DNA of 49,950 bases from Thermoguttaceae bacterium (GTDB lineage: Bacteria; Planctomycetota; Planctomycetia; Pirellulales; Thermoguttaceae). The stretch spans positions 1 through 49,950 of the forward strand of contig JANXAQ010000049.1 in assembly GCA_025062105.1 (NCBI GenBank), written 5' to 3'. Below the pieces are notes generated by a model that searched no databases, was not told the origin of the DNA, and was given only the letters and a program-made list of their open reading frames with translations. A program made the position numbers and the translations under genes. Positions 18,131 through 26,857 of this stretch are shown piece by piece. Positions within the stretch are counted from its first letter, which is position 1. Each line of letters starts with the position of its first letter.

Positions 18131-18468
18131 GGAGAACTGATGCATAATTGGAGGAAGATCGTTTATCCCATTTGGTTCCTCCGCGACTGCCCCAATATAT
18201 TGGGTTACAAACACTGCTAGCACTCTACTAGTAGGTATTTGGATGGGTACAACTAAACTCGGCTTTTGCCATTTTTCCTAAATCCTTTTGTTTCCAGCAG
18301 TTACGACGAGACCTCCTTTTGTCCACGCAATTTCCTAAGTCCAATATTTACAAGGACTTAGAGTTTTCCCCTTCCGACAGAAAGCCTAAAATGGCAAAAG
18401 TCGAAATAAAGCCTACCAAGCAAAAATTAGAGTAACTATTTATATGTTCAGTATTGTGTAGAGATTCC
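18131..18468 (-). repeat. Family A element A7, split by B11
   Basis: A reverse A copy in two parts. The first contains ATGCATAATTGG, CAATATATTGGGTTAC and TAGTAGGTATTTGGATGG. The second contains TATATGTTCAGTATTG and GAGATTCC. Removing B11 with one TA restores a sequence that aligns with A14. Confidence 0.8.
18256..18406 (-). repeat. Family B element B11, inserted in A7
   Basis: A 151-bp reverse B copy between TA at 18254-18255 and TA at 18407-18408. Its inner hairpin CTAAGTCC/GGACTTAG is fully paired, with the swapped C-G pair relative to consensus. Confidence 0.9.
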
Positions 18469-18723
18469 TCCTCTGCGTTCGGCTCTTCCGCTTCCGTGCT
18501 TGGGGGTTGGTTCTCTCCCCTTAAGTCTCTCAACAGCCGGGAGAGGGAAGAAAGATGCCACCGCTCCATTGGACAGACGGGTTACTGAAATTTTTTCACA
18601 ACATCATTGACATCCATTAGGAAGGAATTAGACTGAAAGTTGGCTGTTCAAGGAAAGAATGTTCCACCGGTGAGGAAGAGCTATTTGTTCGAGGGCATTG
18701 CCAGGGGCCGGAGGAACGTGATT

Positions 18724-19816
18724 ATGCGGTTATCTTATCTACTAATAGGCTGGTGTTTGGTTGTTGGAATTCCTCCAGGGAGCTGCTTTTGCCGACCCCC
18801 TGATGCCCCACCAATTGCAAAATGGGGGAGTCTATCAGTTTTCGCAGAATCTGAACTCCACCTATAATGCCCGGCTTTTCGGCGATTATATCTATGCCAG
18901 CCAGATCAATAGCGGTAGCCAGTCGATTGCCCGCTACCGGTGGGGCAGCACCACAGCGGTGCAAGAAAGATCATTCGGCGCTCCAGAGCACCGGATGAAT
19001 GCACCGTTTCCAGGGGCTACGCCCAGTTATCTCTTAGCTGCCGATGGGGCGACGGATACTCGCTCTCTTTATCTTTACAATATCAACAATTATACCCAAC
19101 GAGTGAGCACTCTTTCGCCTTTCAATGTCAGCCATAATTCCTTCGACTGGGTCGATGCGGATACGATTATTGCCGCCAGTTATCTGCCGGACACCACCCG
19201 GAAGAATCTGTATTTGATCGATATTAATGTTACAGGGGATCCGTTCAGTGGTGGTTCTTTTACGGCTTCCGTTAATACTACTTGGAATGCCAACGGCTAT
19301 GTTACCACGCCGGTTTCGACCCGGATTCGCAATGTTCGGGTCGGCAAGACCTATACCGGCTATGCTTATTATGGTGATGCGGGTGTAAATAACAATCCTA
19401 AGTTCTATGCCATTAATCTAGCCACTGGAGTTTCTACGGAATTGGGCGGAGCGGGCCAGCTTAGTGGCAGTGGTTCTTTTGGGGTTTGGACGGTGGTGGA
19501 AGCAGGGGGCTATCTTTATGTCCAGACTACGGATAACGGCATTCAGGTCTATAAAATGCTGGATGCTACTACTTTGGGGCCGCTGGTTTATACCTACAGC
19601 AAGTCGCTCATTGATAGTCTTTTTCCCGGACAGAGCAGCTCGCAGTACTGGGGCTTTGACGTCAGCCCGGACGGCATGCGCATGGTCTTAAGCGGGGCTT
19701 CAGGGCGAACGTATCTGATCTTCGGAGTGCCGGAGCCAAGCTCCTGGCTCCTGATGCTACTAGCCGGTGCTGGTTGGCTTGGTTGGCGCCGCTTCCAACC
19801 TGCAAAACTCTCTTAG
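18724..19816 (+). CDS. PEP-CTERM protein with apparent frameshift in its signal peptide
   Basis: An exported protein of about 360 residues, rich in short beta strands like a propeller. It ends in VPEPSSWLLMLLAGAGWLGWRR, a clear PEP-CTERM sorting signal (Pro-Glu-Pro motif, hydrophobic helix, basic tail). Such proteins need a Sec signal peptide. The body frame is open only from 18749 and starts at TTG 18761, with no signal. One frame over, ATG 18724, eight bases after GGAGGA, encodes MRLSYLLIGWCLVV. Joining the frames gives a complete signal that reads on into EFLQGAAFADP with an AxA-type cleavage site. So one base appears extra, or two missing, near 18757-18766. This may be a mutation, phase switch or sequencing error. 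Its substrate or role is unknown. Confidence 0.8.
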
Positions 19817-20265
19817 GCGTCCAAGGGTTCCCAAAGCCGGAATATTTTCCATGGGACTTTCCCCTGCGGACTACAGCGGCTCCGCTGCTAGAGCAATGTT
19901 TCTCTTTTAGTCTCAGGTATTTCAGCACGAGGAGATCTTCTGCGCCAACTGACTCTGTTGAAAGCTTTTCCGCTCGGAGGTCTAAACTAACCAAAAGGGG
20001 AGCAAAACTGGGCAGGATGGCGCGGGCAGGATGGCGAAAGACTTCTAAGGGTGCGGAGGACCTTTCAACAGATGCCGCCAACTCTAACCATAATCTTGCC
20101 TCCAAGAACGCCTCGGTTTCTTTAACGGGCTGTGGACGGAGGTCCTTCAGGCTCCAACCCTTGAGTTTCCCACATATTTCGAGTATGCTAGCCCTCCAGG
20201 GCGGATGGATCTTGGAAAGCTGAGAAGGGTAGTCTAGTTAGCTTTGTATCGGAGGAGATCGGCGG
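19817..20265. other. Intergenic stretch, nothing recognised
   Basis: 449 bases between the PEP-CTERM gene and a lipoprotein gene. I find no A-E element here, no convincing frame and no hairpin with a T-tract. Confidence 0.4.
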
Positions 20266-20781
20266 ATGCTTTCGGTGCAGATGAGAAGGGGTAATCGGTC
20301 AGGTAAGGCAGTAGTTAAGGCAAGGTGGGCTCGCAATCAGGTGGTTTATGGGCTGATTTTAGGGATGCTACTGGGATGGGGATTGGCAGGCTGTGGTGGC
20401 CAGAGGTTGGAGACGGTGCCGGTTTCCGGCCGGGTGACGTACGGCGGCGGCCAATGGCCGAAGGAAGGTCGGCTGGATTTTCGGCCTATTGCTGCTCCAC
20501 CGGGTAAAACGTTGCATCCAGCCTCTGCCCAATTTGGACCGGATGGCCGATTTACCGTCGTCTCCCAGCAGACGCCCGGTCTGGCCCCCGGCGAATATGC
20601 GGTTACCGTCGAATGCTGGCAGGAAATGCCCAGTATGGGCGATCTGCAAAATCCCCGTGGTTCGCCCGGCAAAAGCTATGTGCCGGAAAAGTACCGAGAC
20701 CCCAAAACCACTCCTATCAAATTGAAAATCGAGCCTACCGACCGAAGCAAAACCCTAGAGTTCGATGTGCCCAAACCCTAA
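20266..20781 (+). CDS. Lipoprotein, carboxypeptidase-regulatory-like
   Basis: A 171-residue lipoprotein. A basic N-terminus and a hydrophobic segment (VVYGLILGMLLGWGLAG) end at a lipobox cysteine (LAGC). TVPVSGRVTYGGGQWPKEG opens the same beta-sandwich type as the protein at 8686. FGPDGRFTVVSQQTPGLAPG and VPEKYRDPKTTPIKL follow the usual pattern of these planctomycete proteins. ATG is eight bases after GGAGGAG. Unlike its relative it has no DUF1559 gene beside it. Its function is unknown. Confidence 0.82.
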   Translation: MLSVQMRRGNRSGKAVVKARWARNQVVYGLILGMLLGWGLAGCGGQRLETVPVSGRVTYGGGQWPKEGRLDFRPIAAPPGKTLHPASAQFGPDGRFTVVSQQTPGLAPGEYAVTVECWQEMPSMGDLQNPRGSPGKSYVPEKYRDPKTTPIKLKIEPTDRSKTLEFDVPKP

Positions 20782-20901
20782 CGATCTGAGATGCTGACGG
20801 ATGTCTTCGACGGCCCTACTTTCCCATAATATTCAAGAGGGGATTTTTCCTTCTGTGCGAAGCAACCCGGAAGAAACGTTAAACTAAACGAAAGTTCAAC
20901 A

Positions 20902-21585
20902 GTGATGAACCGGCAACTGGTGTTTTGCAAACTAGGTGTCTGGCTAGGGTTGGTGAGTATTTTGGCGAGTGGGTGCGGCACCGGCGCCTATCGCCAGCGG
21001 ATGCAGAAACGTTTGGAGCAGCTTCGCCGCGGTGTACCGGGACAAGCCGAACTCACCGACCCAATCGAAATTTCCAATCTGGAACTTCGGTTGCTCAAAG
21101 CGTTTGTTACCGAGCTATCGCCTACCGGCGGCCCGGAGCATCTGGCCCGGCGCACGCCGCCGTTTCCGCTGCCGGGACTCCTGCGCACCTGGGAAGCCCA
21201 TCTGGACCAGGGCAGCCAGAAAATGCCCTATTACTTCTATTTGGGCCTAGTGGAAAAATCTCAAAATCTCCGGGAACGAATTCGGGAGCGGATTCATCAG
21301 GAATGGCCGGATGCCAAGGTCGAATGGCGCGATTTCACGGACGCCCAACAGCGTACCTGGCTCCGCTGTCAGGTGCTATTAGCGGATCTGGATTGGGTGC
21401 CCCTGGATCCGGCCGCCAAAGAAGGCCCTGTTCAAAAGCAGACCGGCCTGATGGATATTTTCCTCCTGCAGGAAGGCAACCACTGGATCATCGTCGCCTG
21501 TCGGACGCCGGAAGGCCTTGCCACGCCGCTTCGCCGGGACGATCTTTACCGTGTCTGGCTGGCCAACCTGAAGATCAAATCCTAG
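20902..21585 (+). CDS. Lipoprotein of unknown function
   Basis: A 227-residue predicted lipoprotein. MMNRQLVFCKLGVWLGLVSI leads to a lipobox (ILASGC). The rest is a mixed alpha/beta domain with no family I recognise: ELRLLKAFVTELSPTGG, YYFYLGLVEKSQNLRERIRE, and a C-terminal MDIFLLQEGNHWIIVACRTP stretch. The start is GTG at 20902 or ATG at 20905; neither has a strong ribosome-binding site. It follows the previous lipoprotein gene by 120 bases in the same direction and may share its transcript. The two may act together at the cell envelope, but the sequence does not say how. Confidence 0.75.
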   Translation: MMNRQLVFCKLGVWLGLVSILASGCGTGAYRQRMQKRLEQLRRGVPGQAELTDPIEISNLELRLLKAFVTELSPTGGPEHLARRTPPFPLPGLLRTWEAHLDQGSQKMPYYFYLGLVEKSQNLRERIRERIHQEWPDAKVEWRDFTDAQQRTWLRCQVLLADLDWVPLDPAAKEGPVQKQTGLMDIFLLQEGNHWIIVACRTPEGLATPLRRDDLYRVWLANLKIKS

Positions 21586-21688
21586 CCTTGGCTATGCTGG
21601 CCAGAAAACCAGGGTTCCATCCATCCTGACCGATCCAGCAATAAATGATCTGCACGCTCTCTGCGCTGTTCCCGAGGTTCCGCTTTTT

Positions 21689-21755
21689 TTCATTGGCCCT
21701 AACTCTTTTGCTCTCGACAGTTACGTAGAGCTTTGCTTTGTACATCCAATTTCTT
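21689..21755 (-). repeat. Family B fragment B13, interrupted by B12
   Basis: The left part of a reverse B copy (TCATTGGCCCTAACTC, ACAGTTACGTAGAGC, TTGTACATCCAATTTC). It breaks at the inner TTA where B12 starts; the rest is not found. Confidence 0.55.
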
Positions 21756-21756
21756 A

Positions 21757-21915
21757 GCTCGACTTTTACCATGCTGGGCCTCCTGCTGGAGAGCAATCTT
21801 CTAACTGTTTGTAACTATCAGCGTTAGGAAATTAGGGGGGCAAAAAGAGGTTTCGTCGTCTCTCCTTGGAGACAATAGCAGTCAAGAGAACAAGAAAAAT
21901 GGCAAAAGTCGAGCT
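21757..21915 (+). repeat. Family B element, copy B12
   Basis: A 159-bp B element between TA (21755-21756 and 21916-21917), inserted into B13. C3 abuts its right end. Confidence 0.8.
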
Positions 21916-21917
21916 TA

Positions 21918-22002
21918 GAGGCTGTCCTGAAATTGGAATTTTGGCAGCTTCCTATGAGCTGTGCCGGACCAGCCAGCTGCTCGACATTCCTTAAAAAATT
22001 AA
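21918..22002 (+). repeat. Family C fragment, copy C3
   Basis: It starts with GAGGCTGTCCTGAAATTGG and follows C2 through the CTCGACATTCCTTAAAAA segment. It is then replaced by A9. The right half is missing. Confidence 0.65.
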
Positions 22003-22194
22003 GGCAACCTCTGCCAAATCCTGAACATATAGTGAACTTTGTGGACTTCTAATTATCCAGTTGTTCGGTTGTCTTGCCGGGATACTTACTATCTATTGCG
22101 TGCTCGCAACGCTAGCACTCCGATATGTTGTGTTAGAGGGAGGACAGGCGAAAATGATATAAAAATATTCGTTTTCAAATTGCGCAGAGGTTCC
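22003..22194 (+). repeat. Family A element, copy A9
   Basis: Runs from GGCAACCTCTGCCAAATCC to GCGCAGAGGTTCC. It is the first of three A copies in a row. Confidence 0.82.
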
Positions 22195-22240
22195 CACGCC
22201 GAGTTTAGAACCTGGCCCCAATTCCAAAACAGATATCTTT

Positions 22241-22433
22241 ACGTAACTTCTGCTTCATTCAAAGGAGATATTTTTACACCATGATGGCTCTAGGCCCGTC
22301 TGACCCAAGATATAAGGTTGCTAGCGTGGCTAGTAGCCAACCAATAATAGGCATTGGGTAGGAGAACCCCGCGGCTATAGAATCTAAAGTTCCTAACGTC
22401 CACTATATATTTTTAGCATGTTGCAGAGGTTCC
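22241..22433 (-). repeat. Family A element, copy A10
   Basis: A reverse copy with a degraded first end (TAACTTCTGCTTCATTC) and a good second end (TTGCAGAGGTTCC). The GGTTGCTAGCGTGGCTAG centre is present. Confidence 0.75.
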
Positions 22434-22576
22434 TTAGATCATTTTGGTGCCTCCGCCTCTTTTCCGACATATTCGGTTGCTAGCAGCCTACAGAGATGTT
22501 TGGATGGGAGCAACCCAATCTTTCCGAAGCAGAGGTACAGGAAGTTACTATATGTTCAGGATGTTCCAGAGGTTTC
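22434..22576 (-). repeat. Family A fragment, copy A11
   Basis: A shortened reverse copy: ATTTTGGTGCCTCC, CGGTTGCTAGCAGCC, then ACTATATGTTCAGGATG and CCAGAGGTTTC. Confidence 0.65.
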
Positions 22577-22669
22577 TTTGTTGTTGGCATTATAGAGGGG
22601 GGGTTGGATTCTGATTGCGCAGGAATAACAACCGAGGGCATTTTTCCCGGGCAAAGGGGGATAGTGTTT

Positions 22670-23479
22670 TCACCCCAGTGCCACGTCAAGAATCATCATG
22701 ATGGTAAATCCGAGCAGGGCGCCGCCGGTGGCAAAGTCGCTGTAGCCGTTGCGCTGCGATTCCGGAATCAGCTCTTCGACCACCACAAACAACATGGCGC
22801 CGGCGGCAAAGGCCAGAGCGTAGGGTAAGAGGGCACTCACAGTCATCACGGCCCAAGCACCGAGCATCCCTGCCAGAGGTTCTACTAGGCCGGACAGTTG
22901 CCCATACCAAAAGGCGTTTAGCCGAGCTATGCCTTCCCGTCGCAGCGGCATGGCAACGGCCAGGCCTTCGGGGAAGTTCTGCAGTCCGATGCCAATGGCC
23001 AGCCCCACAGCCCCAAAGAATAACCGACGGGCAGTTTCTGGATCAGCGGTTTGGCCTGCCGCGCCAAAGGCCACCCCAACAGCTAACCCTTCGGGAATAT
23101 TATGCAAGGTGACGGCCAACACCAGCAAAATCGCTCGCTGCCAGTGGGTGGGTATGCCCTCCGCTTCGCCCAATTCTTTTCCCAGATGCAGGTGGGGCAG
23201 GATTTTATCGATCCCATACAGCACAAAGCCGCCCAACAGAAAGCCGATGGTGGCAGGCTTCCAATCGCCGTTCGACATTTCAATAGCCGGGGCTAAAAGC
23301 GACCAATAACTAGCGGCAATCATCACGCCGGCGGCCATGCCCAACATGCCATCCATCAGCTTCTGGTTAAACCGCCGGGTAAAAAAGACCAAGCCCGCCC
23401 CCGCCGCCGTTACCGCCCAAGTAAACAGCGTGGCCAAAAGGGCTTGCACCATCACCGGTAGAGACTGGAACCACACCAT
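22670..23479 (-). CDS. ZIP family divalent metal transporter
   Basis: A 269-residue inner-membrane protein with about eight hydrophobic segments. It imports divalent cations, typically zinc, but iron or manganese are possible. The two metal-site helices are plain: [12 protein letters not shown] (His126 to Glu130) and [14 protein letters not shown] (Asn168 to Glu171), the family hallmark. A short histidine-bearing loop ([15 protein letters not shown], about residues 95-107) lies between helices 3 and 4, where ZIP proteins often carry a metal-binding loop. It resembles the ZupT/GufA-type bacterial subgroup. ATG has AGGAGG about ten bases upstream. It is monocistronic; no Zur-type operator was identified. 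Confidence 0.9.
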   Translation of the reverse strand: MVWFQSLPVMVQALLATLFTWAVTAAGAGLVFFTRRFNQKLMDGMLGMAAGVMIAASYWSLLAPAIEMSNGDWKPATIGFLLGGFVLYGIDKILPHLHLGKELGEAEGIPTHWQRAILLVLAVTLHNIPEGLAVGVAFGAAGQTADPETARRLFFGAVGLAIGIGLQNFPEGLAVAMPLRREGIARLNAFWYGQLSGLVEPLAGMLGAWAVMTVSALLPYALAFAAGAMLFVVVEELIPESQRNGYSDFATGGALLGFTIMMILDVALG

Positions 23480-23596
23480 GTACTACTGCTCCTCCTATAA
23501 AGACCCTCGCCAAAATAGAGACTTCCTGACTCCACTACCATTCCACCCATAGGAAGGAGGGTTCCCATATTCCTTAAAAATCTTCGAAATCCCTTA

Positions 23597-23740
23597 GCTC
23601 GACTTTTCCCATTTTAGGCCTTCTCCCGGAAGGGGAAAACTCGATCTGCTTGTAACTATTGGAGTTAGGATGTGAGCAAAGGAGGTCTCGTCGTAACTAC
23701 TGGAAAAAAAAGAGTTAGGAAAAATGGCAAAAGTCGAGCT
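23597..23740 (+). repeat. Family B element, copy B14
   Basis: A 144-bp copy between TA (23595-23596 and 23741-23742), with a short internal deletion. A second isolated right end (GACAAAAGTCGAGCTCAG) lies at about 23774-23791. Confidence 0.82.
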
Positions 23741-23848
23741 TAGAGCATTCTCCATCCCCGGGGAGGCTTCGAATGACAAAAGTCGAGCTCAGTAGGACAA
23801 GCAGTGTATCTTCTTGTAGGACAAGGCCAAACTGACAAAAGGCGGGAT

Positions 23849-24376
23849 TTATCCGGGCAGTGGGGTTGCTCCATGGCGGAGTGGATCAAAGTCAGCGGGC
23901 CAAACGGTTTCTGCATCAAAGGTGGCCCCTTGGAGATTGGCTTCGGTAAGCACAGCGCCGGTCAGATCGGCGCCCCAGAATTTGGCGCCTCTCAGGACAG
24001 CCCTGGTTAAATCGCACAGAACCAAGTTAGTATGATACAAATTGGCTTCCGTCAGATCGGCTTCGGTCAGATCGGAGGAATGAAACGAAGCACCCTGCAG
24101 ATGTGCCCGGCAGAGTTTAGCCCGAACCAGTCGAGTATTATAAAGCATCGAGAAACTCATGTCGGCCTCTTGGAGGTCGGCTCCTTCCAGATTGGCTCGG
24201 GAGAGATTTTGCCGACTTAGATTCGCCCCTACTAACACCGCACCCCTCAAATCGATCCCCATTAAATTCCGGGCTTCGACTAAATAAAGCAATTCTCCGG
24301 TCGTTTTATGTTTAATCTCAATCAGTGCTGGCGCCCTCCGGCTGGTGGACATCGACATATTCACTACCTTATACAT
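23849..24376 (-). CDS. Pentapeptide-repeat protein
   Basis: About 175 residues. After an N-terminal segment of about 35 residues (IEIKHKTTGELLYLVEA), the chain is a series of A(D/N)LXX pentapeptides: LRGAVLVGANLSRQNLSRAN, then ADLTEANLYHTNLVLCDL and ADLTGAVLTEANLQGA. These would build a short right-handed quadrilateral beta-helix. It ends with TVWPADFDPLRHGA, a common terminal motif of such proteins. No signal peptide is seen, so it is probably cytoplasmic; its function is unknown. Starts at TTG 24382, ATG 24376 or ATG 24358 are possible and no ribosome-binding site decides. A strong hairpin lies about 20 bases upstream. Confidence 0.85.
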   Translation of the reverse strand: MYKVVNMSMSTSRRAPALIEIKHKTTGELLYLVEARNLMGIDLRGAVLVGANLSRQNLSRANLEGADLQEADMSFSMLYNTRLVRAKLCRAHLQGASFHSSDLTEADLTEANLYHTNLVLCDLTRAVLRGAKFWGADLTGAVLTEANLQGATFDAETVWPADFDPLRHGATPLPG

Positions 24377-24396
24377 GAGCAACCTAACCTAACTTA

Positions 24397-24437
24397 CCCT
24401 AACTGATGGGTGCCGAAAATCCCCCCGTCGGTTAGGG
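24397..24437 (+). other. Strong hairpin upstream of the pentapeptide gene
   Basis: CCCTAACTGATGGG pairs with CCCGTCGGTTAGGG over 14 positions around a short loop. Two pairs are G-U only if the plus strand is transcribed; the minus strand would have mismatches there. CCTAAC repeats precede it. Confidence 0.4.
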
Positions 24438-24610
24438 CACAAGGGATCTTCGCCCAAGCAATCAGCCCTCCCCATGGGTTCCTGAGTCCCCCCTCTTCCT
24501 AACAACCATAAGTTTTTCTAGGCAAAAGGGCAAACGGAACTTCTAACCGGTATCCCATTTAAGTGGGGATTAAATACACCTTTTGGTACTATTTTGGGGT
24601 CTCCCCCTAC

Positions 24611-24667
24611 ACTCGAGTTTGGCCCATTTTTGGAACTTCTTTTATTTTTATTTCAAAAAGTTAGGCT
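24611..24667 (-). repeat. Decayed family B piece
   Basis: ACTCGAGTTTGGCCCATTTT followed by ACTTCTTTTATTTT and AAAAGTTAGG resembles the first third of a reverse B copy. A12 starts 14 bases later. Confidence 0.35.
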
Positions 24668-24681
24668 GTGAAAAACCTTCG

Positions 24682-24866
24682 GGAACCTTTGCATAATCCT
24701 AAACATATAGTGAACTTCATGAACTTCTGATTCGCTAGGCGTGATCTGCGCGTATCCAAACACCTACTATATCTAGGCTACTAGCAGTGCCACAACCCTA
24801 TTTATTGGGTTAGGAGGAGGGCACCAAAATAGTGTAAAAATATATCTTAGATTCTGCATAGATTCC
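24682..24866 (+). repeat. Family A element, copy A12
   Basis: Runs from GGAACCTTTGCATAATCC to TCTGCATAGATTCC, with a slightly degraded right end. Confidence 0.78.
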
Positions 24867-24956
24867 CTAACATTATTGCCTATAGCCGGAAATGCTCTGC
24901 CCCCCTGCATGCTGACCCATAGGAAGACTCGCAAGAAGCTGGGCGATAGCGTCTAA

Positions 24957-25110
24957 GAGGGTGTCTGAAAAGGGATAAGCTAGTCTTCCCTATTCCACTA
25001 GCCGGCGAAGACTTTGGGTAAGTAAGGTGTCCAATCCCTGGCTGTAGCCCTGCTAGTGGAGGAAACAACTTGGTAACCGAGGGAGCCAAAAATCCTTTTC
25101 AGACAGCCTC
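24957..25110. repeat. Family C-like element, copy C6
   Basis: A 154-bp element with inverted ends GAGGGTGTCTGAAAAGG and CCTTTTCAGACAGCCTC, flanked by TAA on both sides. The inside differs from C1-C5, so it is a related family using a similar terminus. Unlike the other C copies it does not touch a B element. Confidence 0.65.
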
Positions 25111-25201
25111 TAAGGGGCGATTCCGTTTGAAGTGGGAAATGTTACAATTTTGGGAAAGTTTTTGCCGGTTTTGAGTCTAGGCTTCCGGAAGGGTGTTTTC
25201 C

Positions 25202-26653
25202 ATGAGTAGTGGTAGCCAAAGGGTGTCGATGGACATGGAGCAGCGGTATCAAGAGCGTCTGCGCCGGTATGTAACCGCTATGCGCAAAGGCAAACCCGAC
25301 AAAGTGCCGATCCGCCCCTTTGTAGCCGAGTTTACCGCCTTGTATGCCGGTTACACGGTGCAGGAGGTAACACAGGATTTTTGGAAGGCATTTGCTGCTG
25401 CCCGTCGGTGTGCGGCTGATTTTGATTGGGATGCGGTGGTGCCGAACATGGTTTATGGCTGGGCCGGCCTGGTGCAGGCCATTGGACTGCGCTACTATGC
25501 CACACCTGGCGTCGAACTGCCCCCGGATACCGGCTTCCAATACCTGGAACCGCCAGAAGCCGAGGCGTGGATGCGTCCGGACGAATATGATCTATTGATC
25601 GAAGATCCCACCGGGTACCTGATGAATGTTTGGCTGCCCAGAGTAGCTGCCGATGTGGTCCCCTTAGGCCGGCCGAACACCTTCCGAAATAATATGTCGT
25701 TTCTTAAAGGCGGCATGAACATGCTGCTATACTTTTTGAGCTTTGAAAAGCAAAATGAGCTGCTTCGCCGGGAATCGGGCACCGTGCCGGCACTTTCGGG
25801 CATCTTGAAAGCGCCGTTGGATATTTTGGCCGATAAACTTCGAGGTTATAAAGGGATGTGCACGGACTTATTCCTTCGGCCCCAGAAGGTGGAGGCTGCC
25901 TGCGAGGCGTTGGCTCCGCATCTATTGTATGTGGCTCGCAGCGGAGCCGATCCCCAGCGCAACCTACCGGTCGGCCTCTGGATGCATCGGGGTTGTGTGC
26001 CGTTTTTGTCCCGCCAACAATTTGAAAAGTTCTATTGGCCTACGCTGAAATGGATTACCGAACAGCTTTGGCAAGATGGGATCCAGACGCTTTATTACGC
26101 CGAGGGCGATTGGGACGGCAATCTGGATTATTTTGCCGAGCTTCCCGAACGAAGCATCATCTTCCATATCGACCGTAGCAGCCCGGAACTATGTAAAGAA
26201 AAGCTGGGCGAAAAGTTTTGCCTGTCCGGTGGTCTGCCCAATGAGCTGCTTGCCTTCGGCACTCCGGAAGAGGTAAAAGCATACTGCAAAAAGCTGATCG
26301 ACCTTTTGGGCCGGGACGGAGGCTACATCATGGACGCCTCGGCCATCATGCAAAACGAACCGAAAACCGAAAACGTCCGCGCTATGACGGATTTTACTCG
26401 GCAATACGGGGTTTATGAGAACCCAGAGTTTGTGGAGATTGCTCCGGCGCCGAGCATGCCTTGGCAACCGGTAGAGCCGGTGGATCAGCCCGGTTGCCGA
26501 ATTCGACCGCCCGGGGTGGTCATCCCGTGGCAAGAAAAACGTAGAGAATTTCCCGAAAAGTTCACTGGCGATGAGCAATTGATCCGACGTATCTGGGAAC
26601 AGTGCGACGCCATGGGATATACGTACATTTGGCAAGTGCTCCTATCGTTCTAA
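25202..26653 (+). CDS. UroD-fold corrinoid-linked methyltransferase
   Basis: A 483-residue protein of the uroporphyrinogen-decarboxylase superfamily, in the branch used by MtaA/MtbA/CmuA-type methyltransferases and related planctomycete and acetogen proteins. Such enzymes move a methyl group between a corrinoid protein and a thiol or another acceptor. Supporting segments: an N-terminal RKGKPDKVPIRPFVAEF, a central LFLRPQKVEAACEALAPH, MHRGCVPFLSRQQFEKFYWP, YYAEGDWDGNLDYFAELPE, and the late GGYIMDASAIMQNEPKTENV. The corrinoid protein gene 205 bases downstream strongly supports methyl transfer rather than heme synthesis. The methyl donor is unknown. I chose the ATG at 25202, nine bases after GGAAGGG; a GTG at 25193 would add three residues. 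Confidence 0.85.
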   Translation: MSSGSQRVSMDMEQRYQERLRRYVTAMRKGKPDKVPIRPFVAEFTALYAGYTVQEVTQDFWKAFAAARRCAADFDWDAVVPNMVYGWAGLVQAIGLRYYATPGVELPPDTGFQYLEPPEAEAWMRPDEYDLLIEDPTGYLMNVWLPRVAADVVPLGRPNTFRNNMSFLKGGMNMLLYFLSFEKQNELLRRESGTVPALSGILKAPLDILADKLRGYKGMCTDLFLRPQKVEAACEALAPHLLYVARSGADPQRNLPVGLWMHRGCVPFLSRQQFEKFYWPTLKWITEQLWQDGIQTLYYAEGDWDGNLDYFAELPERSIIFHIDRSSPELCKEKLGEKFCLSGGLPNELLAFGTPEEVKAYCKKLIDLLGRDGGYIMDASAIMQNEPKTENVRAMTDFTRQYGVYENPEFVEIAPAPSMPWQPVEPVDQPGCRIRPPGVVIPWQEKRREFPEKFTGDEQLIRRIWEQCDAMGYTYIWQVLLSF

Positions 26654-26699
26654 TCGAGGCTGAGGTTCCGGGTAATAAGTCAGCCCAGGGGAGGCACAT

Positions 26700-26812
26700 T
26701 TTCAGAATGTCATCCCCGCCTAAGCAAGGAACCTGAAAAAACCTGGCGAAGCACCCCCCTGGCCTCTGCCCATAGAAACCTAGATTTCCGCTTACACGGG
26801 AATACCAGATAA
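26700..26812. repeat. Short TCATCCCCGCNNNAGC-type palindromic pieces
   Basis: TGTCATCCCCGCCTAAGC at the left and CCGCTTACACGGGAATACC at the right resemble the short palindromes at 10722 and 33000. They lie between the methyltransferase and corrinoid genes. Confidence 0.35.
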
Positions 26813-26857
26813 AGATGGGCCGAATCCACTCCCCTTAGAGTAAGGAGAACATTTTTC

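Noticed and set aside
25000..25201. Cobalamin riboswitch ahead of the corrinoid methyltransferase
   Set aside because: No B12-box-like core is visible; the leader contains only the C6 repeat.
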